64,000 bases of DNA from Membranihabitans maritimus (lineage in GTDB: Bacteria; Bacteroidota; Bacteroidia; Chitinophagales; Saprospiraceae): the NCBI RefSeq assembly GCF_021729145.1, contig NZ_JAJSLW010000003.1, forward strand, positions 62,001 to 126,000. Reading direction: 5' to 3'. Below are positions 37,573 through 47,961 of the stretch, piece after piece. The translations under genes were made by a program, and so were the position numbers. The notes under the pieces are model-generated. The model was not told the DNA's origin and searched no databases. It saw nothing but the letters and a program-made list of their open reading frames with translations. Within the stretch, counting starts at the first letter, position 1. The number at the start of each line of letters is the position of its first letter.

Positions 37573-38024
37573 TTCACATCATTTTTAAGCAATTGGTTCA
37601 AATTTTTATAAATCAATTCCGCCGCGGGTAATTGATCTGCAGCGCTCCATACCCATCTATATTGGATACCCTCATTCCTCCATTCCAAAAACCTGTATAT
37701 ATTGCCAGGTTGATCCAGTTCCTTATCCACAAGGTCTGTAATTTCAATATTCGAAATAATCTGTTGATAAATTTCCGTTGATAAATTTCCAATAAACTTT
37801 GCCTCACCAGCTATTGAGTTCCTTTGATAAACTTTGCCGCGTGGTGACAAATAATAAGTAGTTACTTTCCCACTAAAACCGCCTCCATTTCCAAAGGCTA
37901 AATAATCCATATCGTGCTCTTCGGGGGTAAATAATTTAGGAGTACAACCAGAAAATATCACTAAAAAGACTATGATCAACACCCAAAAATTTAATAATCT
38001 GGGAAAATCTGTGCTACTACTCAT
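37569..38024 (-). CDS. Small hypothetical lipoprotein
   Basis: 151-residue predicted lipoprotein: hydrophobic N-terminus ending VIFSGC, with the mature part beginning at that Cys. The mature region (DYLAFGNGGGFSGKVTTYYLS onward) is similar in style to uncharacterised Bacteroidota lipoproteins; I do not recognise a domain. It overlaps the class V aminotransferase-fold gene by 8 bases upstream and the M4 peptidase by 4 bases downstream. This places it in a three-gene minus-strand operon, perhaps as an inhibitor or chaperone of the protease, which is speculation. Confidence 0.7.
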   Translation of the reverse strand: MSSSTDFPRLLNFWVLIIVFLVIFSGCTPKLFTPEEHDMDYLAFGNGGGFSGKVTTYYLSPRGKVYQRNSIAGEAKFIGNLSTEIYQQIISNIEITDLVDKELDQPGNIYRFLEWRNEGIQYRWVWSAADQLPAAELIYKNLNQLLKNDVK

Positions 38025-39174
38025 GGTTGTATGAATTTAAAGCTTCTGTCAACACATCAATATCCTCGTTTCTAGTGTAAAAATGCGGTGCTATCCTAAC
38101 ATATCCTCCTCGAGTAGTACATATTATATTCTTTGCCTCTAAATACTTTACTACCGTTTCAGGCTCAGGATGATACAAAGGCAAGATTCCCGATCGGTTT
38201 ATACTCTCATGCAAGATTGGAACAAACCTAAAATTATCCAATTTCTCCAAAAACAAATCCTGGATCATCAAAATTTGTTTATAAATATTATCTATTCCAA
38301 GTCCCAACTGTATATCCTCAAAACATTTGTTTATCCCTGCAATTAAATACACAGATGATGTTGAATATTCAAACCGTTTCGCAGAAGAATGCGGATTCCA
38401 CTCGTGATTGAGAAAATCAGGTCCCTGCACCATTGTTTCTGCCCCTACAACAGTACTATTAATTTGTCGGTCCAATTCTTCCGAAATATAAAACACACTT
38501 ACTCCGACTGGTCCCATTGTCCACTTCCACCCTGATCCCGCCAATGCAGAAATATTATATTTTTTCACATCAATGGGCAAGGCTCCAAAACTTTGGGCCA
38601 CATCAACAATAAGGTATATTCCTTTCTTCCTGCAAAATTCACCCAGTCTTTCCAAATCCGCAGCATAACCGCTGACAAACTGCACATGGCTCAATGAAAT
38701 AAACCGTGTCTTGCCTGAAGTAAGATTCTCAAGTTCTTCAAATGACCAACGTCCTGGCATAAGATCAGGTACTCCTTCAAAATCATTTAAATTCCCCAAT
38801 CGCCTGACCACTACTCCTTTTTCTTCTAATCTAACCCAGGGATAATAATTGGCAGGGTATTCATGGTCAAAAAGGATAATTTCATCACCCGGTTCAAAAT
38901 TAAAACCATTCGCTATAAATGAGATCCCTTCAGTTGTATTTCGGATTGCAGCCACGCGATCCGGTGTTGTATTGATTATTTGAGACAAATTCTTCTTAAA
39001 CCGGTCAAGTTCCTGCATATAGTGATCCATAAACATAATGGATCCCGACTTTGTCTGAGCTTCCATTAATTCCATCATGCGCTCTTTACAAGCATCATAC
39101 AATGGTGAAATACCACAATGATTGAAAAAATAATAATGGTCCCGAACCGGGAAGTTGAGATGTTGTAAATCCAT
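38017..39174 (-). CDS. Class V aminotransferase-fold PLP enzyme
   Basis: 385-residue pyridoxal-phosphate enzyme of the class V (cysteine-desulphurase-like) fold. IVDVAQSFGALPIDV holds the Asp and Gln that contact PLP, and GSGWKWTMGPVGVSVFY holds the Schiff-base Lys. RNTTEGISFIANGF and LFDHEYPANYYPW are also typical of the isopenicillin-N-epimerase-like subgroup. The start region HCGISPLYD fits. No signal peptide, so cytoplasmic. Its reaction is unknown. It heads the operon with the small lipoprotein and the M4 protease. Confidence 0.85.
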   Translation of the reverse strand: MDLQHLNFPVRDHYYFFNHCGISPLYDACKERMMELMEAQTKSGSIMFMDHYMQELDRFKKNLSQIINTTPDRVAAIRNTTEGISFIANGFNFEPGDEIILFDHEYPANYYPWVRLEEKGVVVRRLGNLNDFEGVPDLMPGRWSFEELENLTSGKTRFISLSHVQFVSGYAADLERLGEFCRKKGIYLIVDVAQSFGALPIDVKKYNISALAGSGWKWTMGPVGVSVFYISEELDRQINSTVVGAETMVQGPDFLNHEWNPHSSAKRFEYSTSSVYLIAGINKCFEDIQLGLGIDNIYKQILMIQDLFLEKLDNFRFVPILHESINRSGILPLYHPEPETVVKYLEAKNIICTTRGGYVRIAPHFYTRNEDIDVLTEALNSYNHE

Positions 39175-39587
39175 AGTACCTAATTCAAAATTTCTAAATT
39201 TAAAAATTCTTCAGGTATGCAAACACCCTGTATAACATTTTTAAAATCAGATTTGTTATTTGTAATCATAATATTCCTATCCAACAAGACCTTATTCATT
39301 TGTATTTTTTTAAAAGATATACAAATTTTGATTCATTTGATCCGGTCCTGACAAAAACCCAACCCACTTATTCACAAAATTCAATGATTTTCCCCTCCAT
39401 CATTAATGTATATGCTTGCTGCACAATTATCGTAGCACCAACTTCCTTATTACCCAATAGTACTTCCTCCTGAATTTGCATTGTTCCCGATTCCAACATG
39501 TTGGTAGAAAATCGATACTGAAATTTTCTATCCAAATTTACTTTTCTTTATACGATGAAGATCAAATACGCAATATATCAATTGATG
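39175..39587. other. Intergenic region between aminotransferase and aroE genes
   Basis: 413 bases, AT-rich. It holds the short minus-strand ORF at 39368-39535 described separately; the rest (39175-39367) shows no coding character or clear structure apart from a TTTGTATTTTTTTAAAAGATATACAAA-like imperfect inverted repeat near 39298-39326. Confidence 0.4.
39368..39535 (-). CDS. Short ORF or gene remnant, unknown
   Basis: A 55-codon minus-strand frame, from a possible TTG start, reads as plausible protein (FSTNMLESGTMQIQEEVLLG ... QQAYTLMMEGKIIEFCE). The amphipathic pattern and the acidic end look like the C-terminal strand and tail of an NTF2/SnoaL-like protein. Upstream in the same frame there is a stop at about 39551 and no signature of the rest of the fold. 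It is therefore either a small gene or the 3' end of a decayed one. Weakly supported. Confidence 0.3.
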   Translation of the reverse strand: MDRKFQYRFSTNMLESGTMQIQEEVLLGNKEVGATIIVQQAYTLMMEGKIIEFCE

Positions 39588-40328
39588 CTAGCTCCTTCTA
39601 TTCCATATTTCCCATGAACCTTCTGCCTGTTGCTCCAACATTTCATACCCATTTTTCACCTTAGCACCTTTCTCTACACCTTTTTTCATAAACAGGGTTT
39701 CCTCGGGATTGTAAATCAAATCATATAGATAGTGTGCTTCCCCCAGCGCATCATATGGCAGGTCCGGGCATTGATCTACTTCCGGGAACATACCTAGTGG
39801 AGTAGTATTAATAATTAATCGGTAATCCTCCATCATTTCTGCGGTTAAATCACCATAAGTATATCCGTTCGGGACCTCCCTCCTACTGACTATCTTATAA
39901 GGAATATCCATTTCCAACAAGACATATTTCACTGCCTTACCTGCTCCACCTGTCCCCAAAATCAAAGCCCTGGAACTAAAACCCTCCGGTATAAAATTCT
40001 TCAAAGACCGTCTGAAGCCAATAACATCCGTATTATATCCGGTTAACCTGTCTTTTTCCACGCGAATAGTATTCACTGCACCAATGGCTTTGGCAGTTTT
40101 ATCTACAATATCCAGATAAGGGATCACAGCTTCCTTGTAAGGGATAGTAACATTCAAACCGAATAACTCAGGGTCTTTTTTTACCGCATCAGGGAATTTT
40201 GTGATTTCATCGAGCTCCATTGTTACGTAGATGTATCCTGAAATATTTTCCTTTTCGAATTTTGCTGCAAAATACCGGGGCGAAAAGGTATGTCCCAGAT
40301 GCTTGCCGAGCAAGGCTAATTTTTTCAT
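39588..40328 (-). CDS. aroE: Shikimate dehydrogenase AroE
   Basis: NADPH-dependent reductase of the shikimate pathway, converting 3-dehydroshikimate to shikimate. The 246-residue product shows the shikimate-binding motifs LGHTFSPRYF, NVTIPYKEAV (catalytic Lys) and NTDVIGFRRSL (catalytic Asp), and a nucleotide-binding LGTGGAGKAV. The C-terminal NGYEMLEQQAEGSWEIW is standard. It is monocistronic here; its upstream region contains the decayed DUF3368 gene. Length is slightly below the E. coli enzyme (272), as is common in Bacteroidota. Confidence 0.93.
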   Translation of the reverse strand: MKKLALLGKHLGHTFSPRYFAAKFEKENISGYIYVTMELDEITKFPDAVKKDPELFGLNVTIPYKEAVIPYLDIVDKTAKAIGAVNTIRVEKDRLTGYNTDVIGFRRSLKNFIPEGFSSRALILGTGGAGKAVKYVLLEMDIPYKIVSRREVPNGYTYGDLTAEMMEDYRLIINTTPLGMFPEVDQCPDLPYDALGEAHYLYDLIYNPEETLFMKKGVEKGAKVKNGYEMLEQQAEGSWEIWNRRS

Positions 40329-40399
40329 TTAAACAGTTTTGAATTTCCTTTAAAAGAAGTTTCCAGTATGTAATTACTCTAATTTTTCTTAAACAACAA

Positions 40400-40660
40400 A
40401 TTCTTGCCACATAAATAAGATAATACTTATTCACCAATTTGATGAACCATGTTTTTATACCATTGTTGGTGATTCTAAAATCTGTTTCTCGAAACTTATC
40501 CAATAGAGGTTTTATTTTATCTATCGATCCAAAAGTCTTAGTTTTCCTGGTCACCCTAAACTCCCTGTGCATATATTTTAATTATTTCGCAACCTTTCTA
40601 ACTTTTAAATCAGCAAGAACTAATAGGTGATAATCATTTCCTTGATCAATCACAGTTTAA
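40400..40660 (-). pseudogene. Decayed DUF3368 (PIN-domain-type) toxin gene, 3' part
   Basis: Read on the minus strand, two frames together give the DUF3368 C-terminal pattern: DYHLLVLADLKVRKVAK, then a TAA, LKIYAQGV, then a second stop and a frame change, then SIDKIKPLLDKFRETDFRI and TNNGIKTW. In intact family members the equivalent is a 'DDLKARKVA ... G ... L ... KIKPLLDKL ... FRIS' sequence. The first half of the gene and any antitoxin partner are not recognisable. The 40400 end is approximate. DUF3368 proteins are the toxin half of UPF0175/DUF3368 toxin-antitoxin pairs. Confidence 0.7.
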
Positions 40661-40698
40661 TTTGATATAATTTATGACTTTAAAAAAATTATATCAAA
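40661..40698. repeat. 13-bp perfect inverted repeat
   Basis: TTTGATATAATTT at 40661-40673 is repeated in inverse at 40686-40698 with a 12-base spacer. It lies at the upstream edge of the decayed DUF3368 gene. It may be a large operator, a small terminator or the relic of a mobile element end. No target-site duplication was seen. Confidence 0.5.
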
Positions 40699-40739
40699 AG
40701 TCAAAACACTGATTTCACGCACCAACAATTCTCAAATTT

Positions 40740-40945
40740 CCTATTATGAATCAGAGGATTGCTCGATTCAATCCGGAAGACTCCAATTATAATGGTATTA
40801 CGAATCCTACCATTTGAAATTATGGATTAGGATTTACGAATTGTAGAATTGTACCTCATATATGGGTCATGTAAAGATTGTACATTGTCCAATTGAACAT
40901 TGAAAATTAAAGATTGTCCAATGCAAGATGACAAATTGTCATAAA
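40740..40945. repeat. Degenerate AT-rich intergenic repeat tract
   Basis: This tract is built from diverged copies of two short words: TTACGAAT-like units (TATTACGAATCC, GATTTACGAATTG) and ATTGTCC/ACATTG-like units (AAAGATTGTACATTGTCCAA, AAAGATTGTCCAATG). Similar monotonous tracts are frequent between genes in Bacteroidota. It has no coding potential. Confidence 0.5.
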
Positions 40946-40952
40946 TAACAAT

Positions 40953-40960
40953 TATCTTTG
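40953..40960 (+). promoter_or_regulatory. TATCTTTG, Bacteroidota -7 element upstream of miaB
   Basis: An exact match to the TAnnTTTG -7 consensus of the Bacteroidota housekeeping sigma factor, 48 bases before the chosen miaB ATG. A TTG at 40936-40938 is present, but its spacing (14 bases) is shorter than usual, so only the -7 element is supported. Confidence 0.45.
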
Positions 40961-41007
40961 TCGACCGAATTACGAGAATCGTTTGAGTGTTTAAAGTAAA
41001 ATTCCGA

Positions 41008-42435
41008 ATGACTGAACAAGTGAATGTTATAAGAGATACCGCAATGCTCGGAGAAGATAGACAGGGCGAAGTTTATGCCAATACGCAAACCACTGATTTC
41101 CATAAAGCATTTTATATTGAGAGTTATGGCTGTCAGATGAATTTTAGTGATAGTGAAATTGTCGCTTCTATACTCCAAAAAGAAGGATACGGCCCAACGC
41201 ATGAAATAGACCATGCTGACCTCATTTTAATTAACACGTGTTCAATACGTGAAAAAGCAGAAGACACAGTTCGTAAAAGGCTTCGTGTTTTCGATAAAGT
41301 GAAGCAAAAGAATCCAGGCACACTTGTAGGTGTTTTAGGTTGTATGGCCGAACGACTGAAAGAAAAATTTCTTGAAGAGGAGCGTTTGGTAGATCTGGTA
41401 GTAGGACCGGACGCCTACAGGGATTTGCCAACTCTAATATCTTCTGCGGAAGATGGAGACAAGGGCATTAATGTCTTTTTGTCGAGGGAAGAAACCTATG
41501 CGGATATTGCTCCGGTACGATTGGACTCCAATGGTGTTACGGCATTTATTTCTATAATGAGAGGATGTGATAACATGTGTTCGTTTTGCGTAGTACCATT
41601 TACTCGAGGTAGAGAAAGAAGCCGGGATCCTTTTAGTATAGTAGCGGAAGCTACTGACTTGTATCAGCGGGGCTATAAAGAGGTTACCCTATTGGGACAA
41701 AACGTCGATAGTTACAAATGGGCCAGTCCTGACGGTGACCACGAAATATCTTTTGCAAAACTACTGACCATGGTAGCTGAAGTTCATCCGGACCTGAGGG
41801 TACGGTTCTCTACTTCACATCCCAAGGACATCACGGACGATGTATTATATGCCATTCGTGATTACGAAAATATTTGTAAATATATTCACCTACCCGTCCA
41901 GTCAGGAAATAGCAGGGTTCTTGAATTGATGAATAGAACATATGACCGGGAATGGTATATCAATAAAGTGAATAGAATATATGAAATTGTTCCTGACTGT
42001 GCCATAAGTTCTGATATGATCGCTGGATTTTGTTCGGAAACAGACGCGGAGCATGAAGATACGCTTACTATAATGGATATTGCTCAGTACAGTATGTCTT
42101 ATATGTTTTATTATTCCGAACGGCCCGGCACACTCGCTGCCAAAAAGTACGAAGATGATATACCATTGAAGGTCAAGAAGAAAAGATTAAGTGAAATTAT
42201 TGTCAAGCAAAACGAATTATCATTAAATCACAATCAAAAGGATATTGGAAAAACTTTTAGCGTATTGATTGAAGGAGATTCCAAGAAATCCGACCTTGAC
42301 TTCAAAGGGCGCAATACACAAAATAAAATGATTGTTTTCCCCAAAAAAGGCCATTACAAAACAGGGGATTATGTAAATGTCACTGTTACTGAAGCAACCA
42401 GTGCGACACTCATAGGAAATATAGTGGAAGCATGA
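41008..42435 (+). CDS. miaB: tRNA-2-methylthio-N6-dimethylallyladenosine synthase MiaB
   Basis: Radical-SAM methylthiotransferase that adds the 2-methylthio group to i6A37 of tRNAs. The UPF0004 domain carries its cluster cysteines in [20 protein letters not shown] and LGCMAERLK. The radical-SAM motif is [22 protein letters not shown], and a TRAM domain ends the protein. I start at ATG 41008; an in-frame GTG at 40987 would add seven residues. The stop overlaps the next gene's start by 4 bases, giving a coupled operon with the sigma-54 activator, an arrangement common in Bacteroidota. Confidence 0.95.
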   Translation: MTEQVNVIRDTAMLGEDRQGEVYANTQTTDFHKAFYIESYGCQMNFSDSEIVASILQKEGYGPTHEIDHADLILINTCSIREKAEDTVRKRLRVFDKVKQKNPGTLVGVLGCMAERLKEKFLEEERLVDLVVGPDAYRDLPTLISSAEDGDKGINVFLSREETYADIAPVRLDSNGVTAFISIMRGCDNMCSFCVVPFTRGRERSRDPFSIVAEATDLYQRGYKEVTLLGQNVDSYKWASPDGDHEISFAKLLTMVAEVHPDLRVRFSTSHPKDITDDVLYAIRDYENICKYIHLPVQSGNSRVLELMNRTYDREWYINKVNRIYEIVPDCAISSDMIAGFCSETDAEHEDTLTIMDIAQYSMSYMFYYSERPGTLAAKKYEDDIPLKVKKKRLSEIIVKQNELSLNHNQKDIGKTFSVLIEGDSKKSDLDFKGRNTQNKMIVFPKKGHYKTGDYVNVTVTEATSATLIGNIVEA

Positions 42436-43715
42436 GTACCTTACAGGGCATCAAAAGCAGGTATGGAATCATTGGAAATTCACAGGGATTGAATGACGCC
42501 CTGGAAAAGGCCTTACGCGTAGCCAATACCGATCTTACGGTATTAATTAATGGTGAAAGTGGTGTCGGCAAAGAGGTCATTTCCAAAATAATCCACCAAC
42601 AAAGTGCGCGAAAACACAACTCATTTATAGCTATTAATTGCGGAGCGATACCCGAAGGGACCATTAATTCTGAGTTATTTGGGCATGATAAAGGTGCTTT
42701 TACAGGAGCAACATCTGACCGCAAAGGCTATTTTGAAACCGTAAACGGAGGAACTATTTTTCTCGATGAAATCGGTGAAATGCCATTAGATACCCAGGCT
42801 TTTCTACTTAGAGTTCTTGAATCCGGTGAATTCATTCGCGTAGGTTCGTCAAAAGTATTAAATACTGATGTTCGAATTATAACTGCTACGAATGTCAACC
42901 TCCTTGAAAAAATTGAATCCGGAAAATTCCGAAGGGATTTATATTACCGACTCAATACGGTTCCGATTAACCTGCCGCCTTTACGGGAACGCAAGGACGA
43001 TATCTGGATGTTGTTCCGGAAGTTCAGCCTTGATATCGCTGAAAGGTACAGAATCGACCCGATATCCCTTACCCCGGATGCCAGGGAATTGTTGATGCGA
43101 TATCAATGGCCTGGGAATATCCGGGAACTTAAAAACATCGCTGAACAGTTATCTATTATGTCGGAAAGAAGAACAATAGATGCTGATGATTTACTCTCAG
43201 TACTCCCACAATTAAACGAACGATACCTCCCCGCCAAATCAGAACAATATACAGACTCGAGGGATCAATTTCAGGAAAGGGAAATACTCTACAAATTGCT
43301 ATTTGACATGAAGTCCGACCTCAATGAACTTAAATCCCTTGTTTTTGGTTTAATAAAAGAAAATAAGTTGGATATACCAGATGACAAGGAAGTATTACAA
43401 CTTCCCGGCCTAAAAGCTGGTAATTCAACAAATTGGGTGAGTCCGGAACACGCAAAAGAAGAACTTAAGTCTGACAATGCATTTAGTACCGGGGAATCTT
43501 CGCACAGACCTATTATTATTCATAGAGAAGAAAACGACGACTACTATGATCCATCCGAAACAGTAGAAGAAAACCTTTCGCTTGAGAATATGGAAAAAGA
43601 ACTAATACGAAAAGCTTTGAAAAAACATCAGGGCAAAAGAAAAGATGCAGCGGAAGAACTCGGTATTTCGGAAAGAACCTTATATCGAAAAATCAAACAA
43701 TACGAATTGGAATGA
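42432..43715 (+). CDS. Sigma-54-interacting AAA+ transcriptional activator with Fis-type HTH
   Basis: Enhancer-binding protein for sigma-54 RNA polymerase, 427 residues. It lacks an N-terminal receiver or sensor domain and begins with the AAA+ module: Walker A GESGVGKE (41-48), the sigma-54 contact loop GAFTGA (88-93), Walker [11 protein letters not shown], and [19 protein letters not shown] variable linker (about 255-370) leads to a Fis-type helix-turn-helix ([20 protein letters not shown]) at the C-terminus. It is coupled to miaB upstream and overlaps lptE by 4 bases. The target genes are unknown. Confidence 0.93.
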   Translation: MSTLQGIKSRYGIIGNSQGLNDALEKALRVANTDLTVLINGESGVGKEVISKIIHQQSARKHNSFIAINCGAIPEGTINSELFGHDKGAFTGATSDRKGYFETVNGGTIFLDEIGEMPLDTQAFLLRVLESGEFIRVGSSKVLNTDVRIITATNVNLLEKIESGKFRRDLYYRLNTVPINLPPLRERKDDIWMLFRKFSLDIAERYRIDPISLTPDARELLMRYQWPGNIRELKNIAEQLSIMSERRTIDADDLLSVLPQLNERYLPAKSEQYTDSRDQFQEREILYKLLFDMKSDLNELKSLVFGLIKENKLDIPDDKEVLQLPGLKAGNSTNWVSPEHAKEELKSDNAFSTGESSHRPIIIHREENDDYYDPSETVEENLSLENMEKELIRKALKKHQGKRKDAAEELGISERTLYRKIKQYELE

Positions 43716-44290
43716 TGCATTCCTTTATGAAATACGTAATTGGATATGGAGAAAAATTCCGATGCCTACAAAAGAGTCAATACGTTTCTTTTGCCGGATT
43801 CCTATTGATCTGTTTTCTTACAAGTCAATTTTTAACTGGATGCTATAGTTTCCAGGGAGTTAGCATTCCCCAGGAAGTAAAAACTTTTTATATACCGGAA
43901 TTTGATATTAGTAACAGGGCATTGAAAGCCCCCCGGCAATTAGGTGTCGTCTTTTCCGATCAATTGAAACAACAGATATTAAGAGAGTCTCGTCTTTCAT
44001 TCACGGAAATAGATCCCAATATCGAATTTTCAGGAGAAATTACCCGGTTTACTGTATCCTCCGTAGCTCCCCAACCTGATGAAACAACTGCATTTAGTAG
44101 GTTGGACATTTCCGTGAAAGTAAACTACATTGATCATTTTGACGAAGAAAAAAACTGGGAAAAATCTTTTTCTGATTTCAGGAATTTCGAAAGCAATCAA
44201 AACTTTCTGGATGTCCAGGACGGACTGATCAATCAAATATTTACGCAGATCGGAGAAGATATTTTTAATCAAACATTTTCGAATTGGTAG
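43712..44290 (+). CDS. lptE: LptE-like LPS-assembly lipoprotein
   Basis: Outer-membrane lipoprotein thought to plug the LptD translocon during lipopolysaccharide insertion. The 192-residue product has a lipoprotein signal with LTGC (Cys44). The mature part CYSFQGVSIPQEVKTFYIPEF, followed by LGVVFSDQLKQQILRESRLSF, is the Bacteroidota LptE pattern. The N-terminal region before the hydrophobic stretch is long, so a later start is possible. It overlaps the sigma-54 activator and precedes the conserved hypothetical/secG genes, a conserved gene order. Confidence 0.85.
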   Translation: MMHSFMKYVIGYGEKFRCLQKSQYVSFAGFLLICFLTSQFLTGCYSFQGVSIPQEVKTFYIPEFDISNRALKAPRQLGVVFSDQLKQQILRESRLSFTEIDPNIEFSGEITRFTVSSVAPQPDETTAFSRLDISVKVNYIDHFDEEKNWEKSFSDFRNFESNQNFLDVQDGLINQIFTQIGEDIFNQTFSNW

Positions 44291-44295
44291 ACACT

Positions 44296-45228
44296 ATGGT
44301 TCAATCTTATAAATATTACCAGGAACAACCCAAAAGGATCAGGGAAATCGATTATGAAGATCTATTACTCTATTTGGAAGAAAAACCCTTTCACGCAGAA
44401 GTAAAGGTATTAGCTCTAATGAAACAAAAATTTACTTTTGGTCAAATAGATGAAGAACTGATACACAACCTTATAGCTACTACCAGTGACAAAGCAATCC
44501 TCAATGAATATCTCGATGTTATCGAACAATTTCCTTCAAAGTCTGAATACTTAAAGCAAGAACCACCATCCGATAATATACCTGAAGCAGATGATGTCGT
44601 AGAAGAAAACTCAGAAACAGAAATACCCGCATCACCGACCTCGGAAGAAGACTATCATATGACGGTGGTAGAAGAAATGCCGGCAGAACCTGATCACGAA
44701 ACAAATACCCCACAAATAATGCCCAATGAGGGGACTAATACATGGGAAGGTGAAGAGCAGTCGAAATCAACTGACAACAAGTCTGAAGAAAAAGAAAAAA
44801 AATCCGGGAAGAAGAAAAAGAAAGAAACTCGATTTGAAAAAGTAGCAAGAAAATTTGGAACGCACGAAGACAGTGAAGACAATACTGGAGACATAAGGAA
44901 TGATTCTGATCCGGAAGATGCTAGTTTTCGATCCTGGTTATACCAATTGCCTGAAAACCCAAGGTCAGCCCGTGAGTTCAAAAGAAAGAAAAAGAAAATT
45001 AAAAAAGAAAAACTCTGGAAGAAAAAACCGAGCCAGACCGAAAAGCTGGCAGAAGAAAGCGTACAAGAAAATGAAGAAGTAGTAAGTGAAACCCTGGCAG
45101 ATCTTTATGTACAACAAGGGCTCACAGAAAAAGCAAAAGACATGTACACAAAGTTAAGTTTGAAATTTCCCGAAAAAAGTATTTACTTTGCAGCGAAAAT
45201 AAAAGAATTAAAGAATTTAAATAGTTAA
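44296..45228 (+). CDS. Conserved Bacteroidota hypothetical protein with charged linker
   Basis: About 310 residues. Residues 1-85 form a helical N-terminal domain (YEDLLLYLEEKPFHAEVKVLAL). A long, highly charged Glu/Lys-rich disordered region follows (about 90-260), and a TPR-like helical pair ends the protein (LADLYVQQGLTEKAKDMYTKL). I prefer ATG 44296, 5 bases after the lptE stop, to a TTG at 44284 that would overlap lptE. It sits between lptE and secG as in other Bacteroidota. Function unknown; no signal peptide. Confidence 0.75.
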   Translation: MVQSYKYYQEQPKRIREIDYEDLLLYLEEKPFHAEVKVLALMKQKFTFGQIDEELIHNLIATTSDKAILNEYLDVIEQFPSKSEYLKQEPPSDNIPEADDVVEENSETEIPASPTSEEDYHMTVVEEMPAEPDHETNTPQIMPNEGTNTWEGEEQSKSTDNKSEEKEKKSGKKKKKETRFEKVARKFGTHEDSEDNTGDIRNDSDPEDASFRSWLYQLPENPRSAREFKRKKKKIKKEKLWKKKPSQTEKLAEESVQENEEVVSETLADLYVQQGLTEKAKDMYTKLSLKFPEKSIYFAAKIKELKNLNS

Positions 45229-45231
45229 AAA

Positions 45232-45498
45232 ATGGTAACAGCGCTTACAGTTTTAATTGCAATCATCAGCGTATTGTTGATGCTGGTTGTGCTGATTCAA
45301 AATCCTAAAGGAGGAGGTGTTGATTCTACATTTGGTGGCCAGGGGGCAAACCAGTTGTTTGGTGCGGCAAAAAGTACGAATTTGGTAGAGAAGGCAACCT
45401 GGGGTTTGGCGATAGCTCTTGTTGTCCTTTGCATTATTACGACGATCATAGTTAGTAATTCAGCAGGTGAAACAGGAATACAATTACTTTCAGAGTAA
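45232..45498 (+). CDS. secG: Preprotein translocase subunit SecG
   Basis: Small inner-membrane component of the SecYEG channel, 88 residues with two membrane helices (about 1-20 and 58-78) joined by the glycine-rich loop NPKGGGVDSTFGGQGANQLFG, which is characteristic of SecG. It begins 3 bases after the hypothetical gene and is followed by a strong terminator, so it ends the miaB operon. Confidence 0.93.
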   Translation: MVTALTVLIAIISVLLMLVVLIQNPKGGGVDSTFGGQGANQLFGAAKSTNLVEKATWGLAIALVVLCIITTIIVSNSAGETGIQLLSE

Positions 45499-45522
45499 AA
45501 GAACATCCAAAAATTATATGTC

Positions 45523-45557
45523 AAAATGTCTTTGTATCTGCAAAGACATTTTTTTTT
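45523..45557 (+). terminator. Intrinsic terminator after secG
   Basis: A 12-base perfect stem (AAAATGTCTTTG pairing with CAAAGACATTTT) and a 6-base loop, followed by a run of T. It ends the miaB-to-secG operon. Confidence 0.85.
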
Positions 45558-45682
45558 GTCATAGAGTCTGCATTATTTTCAGTTCGATTGTCAGATTGAC
45601 ATAAAAATATCTATTGGCATCAAAAATGCACTATAAAATTCGAAAACAAAATCATTTTTTTAACTAAAAAAATATAGGTCAA

Positions 45683-45955
45683 ATGATGAAGCCAATCAAC
45701 GACAGAGTAGTTGTAAAGCCTGCTCCCGCTGATGAAAAAACCAAAGGGGGAATAATAATTCCCGATACTGCTAAAGAAAAACCGCAACGAGGCGAAATCG
45801 TTGCTGTTGGACCTGGTAAAGATGGAAATCTAATGACGGTCAAAGCAGGCGATGTCGTTCTATACGGTAAATATTCCGGTCAGGAAATATCCTGGCAAGG
45901 GGAAGATTACCTTATCATGAGAGAAGATGACGTTCTTGTAATCTTGGAAGACTAA
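45683..45955 (+). CDS. groES: Co-chaperonin GroES
   Basis: Ten-kilodalton chaperonin that caps GroEL. The 90-residue sequence contains [20 protein letters not shown] and the mobile loop [22 protein letters not shown]. The first two codons are both ATG. It precedes groEL by 61 bases. No CIRCE inverted repeat was found upstream, so HrcA control is not supported here. Confidence 0.97.
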   Translation: MMKPINDRVVVKPAPADEKTKGGIIIPDTAKEKPQRGEIVAVGPGKDGNLMTVKAGDVVLYGKYSGQEISWQGEDYLIMREDDVLVILED

Positions 45956-46004
45956 ATTCTATTCTTAGTTTTCATTCGAATTTAATTCATTTTGTAAATT
46001 TTAA

Positions 46005-47666
<1,662 letters not shown>

Positions 47667-47707
47667 TCTGACCGGAATTACAATATAAAATCCTAACCGA
47701 TTATTAT

Positions 47708-47743
47708 ATGGCTGTTTCATTCATTGAAGCAGCCATTTTTTTT
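47708..47743 (+). terminator. Intrinsic terminator after groEL
   Basis: ATGGCTGTTTCA pairs with TGAAGCAGCCAT (one T-G wobble) across a 5-base loop and runs into eight T. It ends the groESL operon. Confidence 0.88.
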
Positions 47744-47961
47744 ATCCATTAGGCGATCCGATACCATAATTCTAGCCCCGAATAAAAACAATATGGTCTG
47801 GGAAGCTTTGAACTCTCAGCTAAGGACCCAATGCCTTAATAATAACATACGTACGTTAACAGTCTATCTCCTGGTATGAATACAAATAGGATTACGACGT
47901 AAAAGAAATACCCCTTTTTGCAATCAAAAAAAAATACGACTCTCGTAATATATCAACTGAA

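Noticed and set aside
40207-40572. A 121-codon minus-strand ORF overlapping the aroE start.
   Set aside because: Its last third is simply aroE in another frame. Its first third is the DUF3368 remnant, listed as a pseudogene; the whole is not a gene.
40740-40945. A CRISPR-like repeat array.
   Set aside because: The repeats are short, degenerate and not evenly spaced; there are no unique spacers and no cas genes in the window.
45558-45682. Search for a CIRCE operator upstream of groES.
   Set aside because: No TTAGCACTC-N9-GAGTGCTAA-like inverted repeat is present, so HrcA control is not claimed.
47795-47829. A GGTC ... GACC stretch that, read backwards, resembles parts of a tRNA (GGGTCCTTAGCTGAG and AGTTCAAAGCTTCC).
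   Set aside because: The anticodon arm and most of the D arm are missing and the T-stem does not pair, so it cannot fold as a tRNA. At best it is debris.
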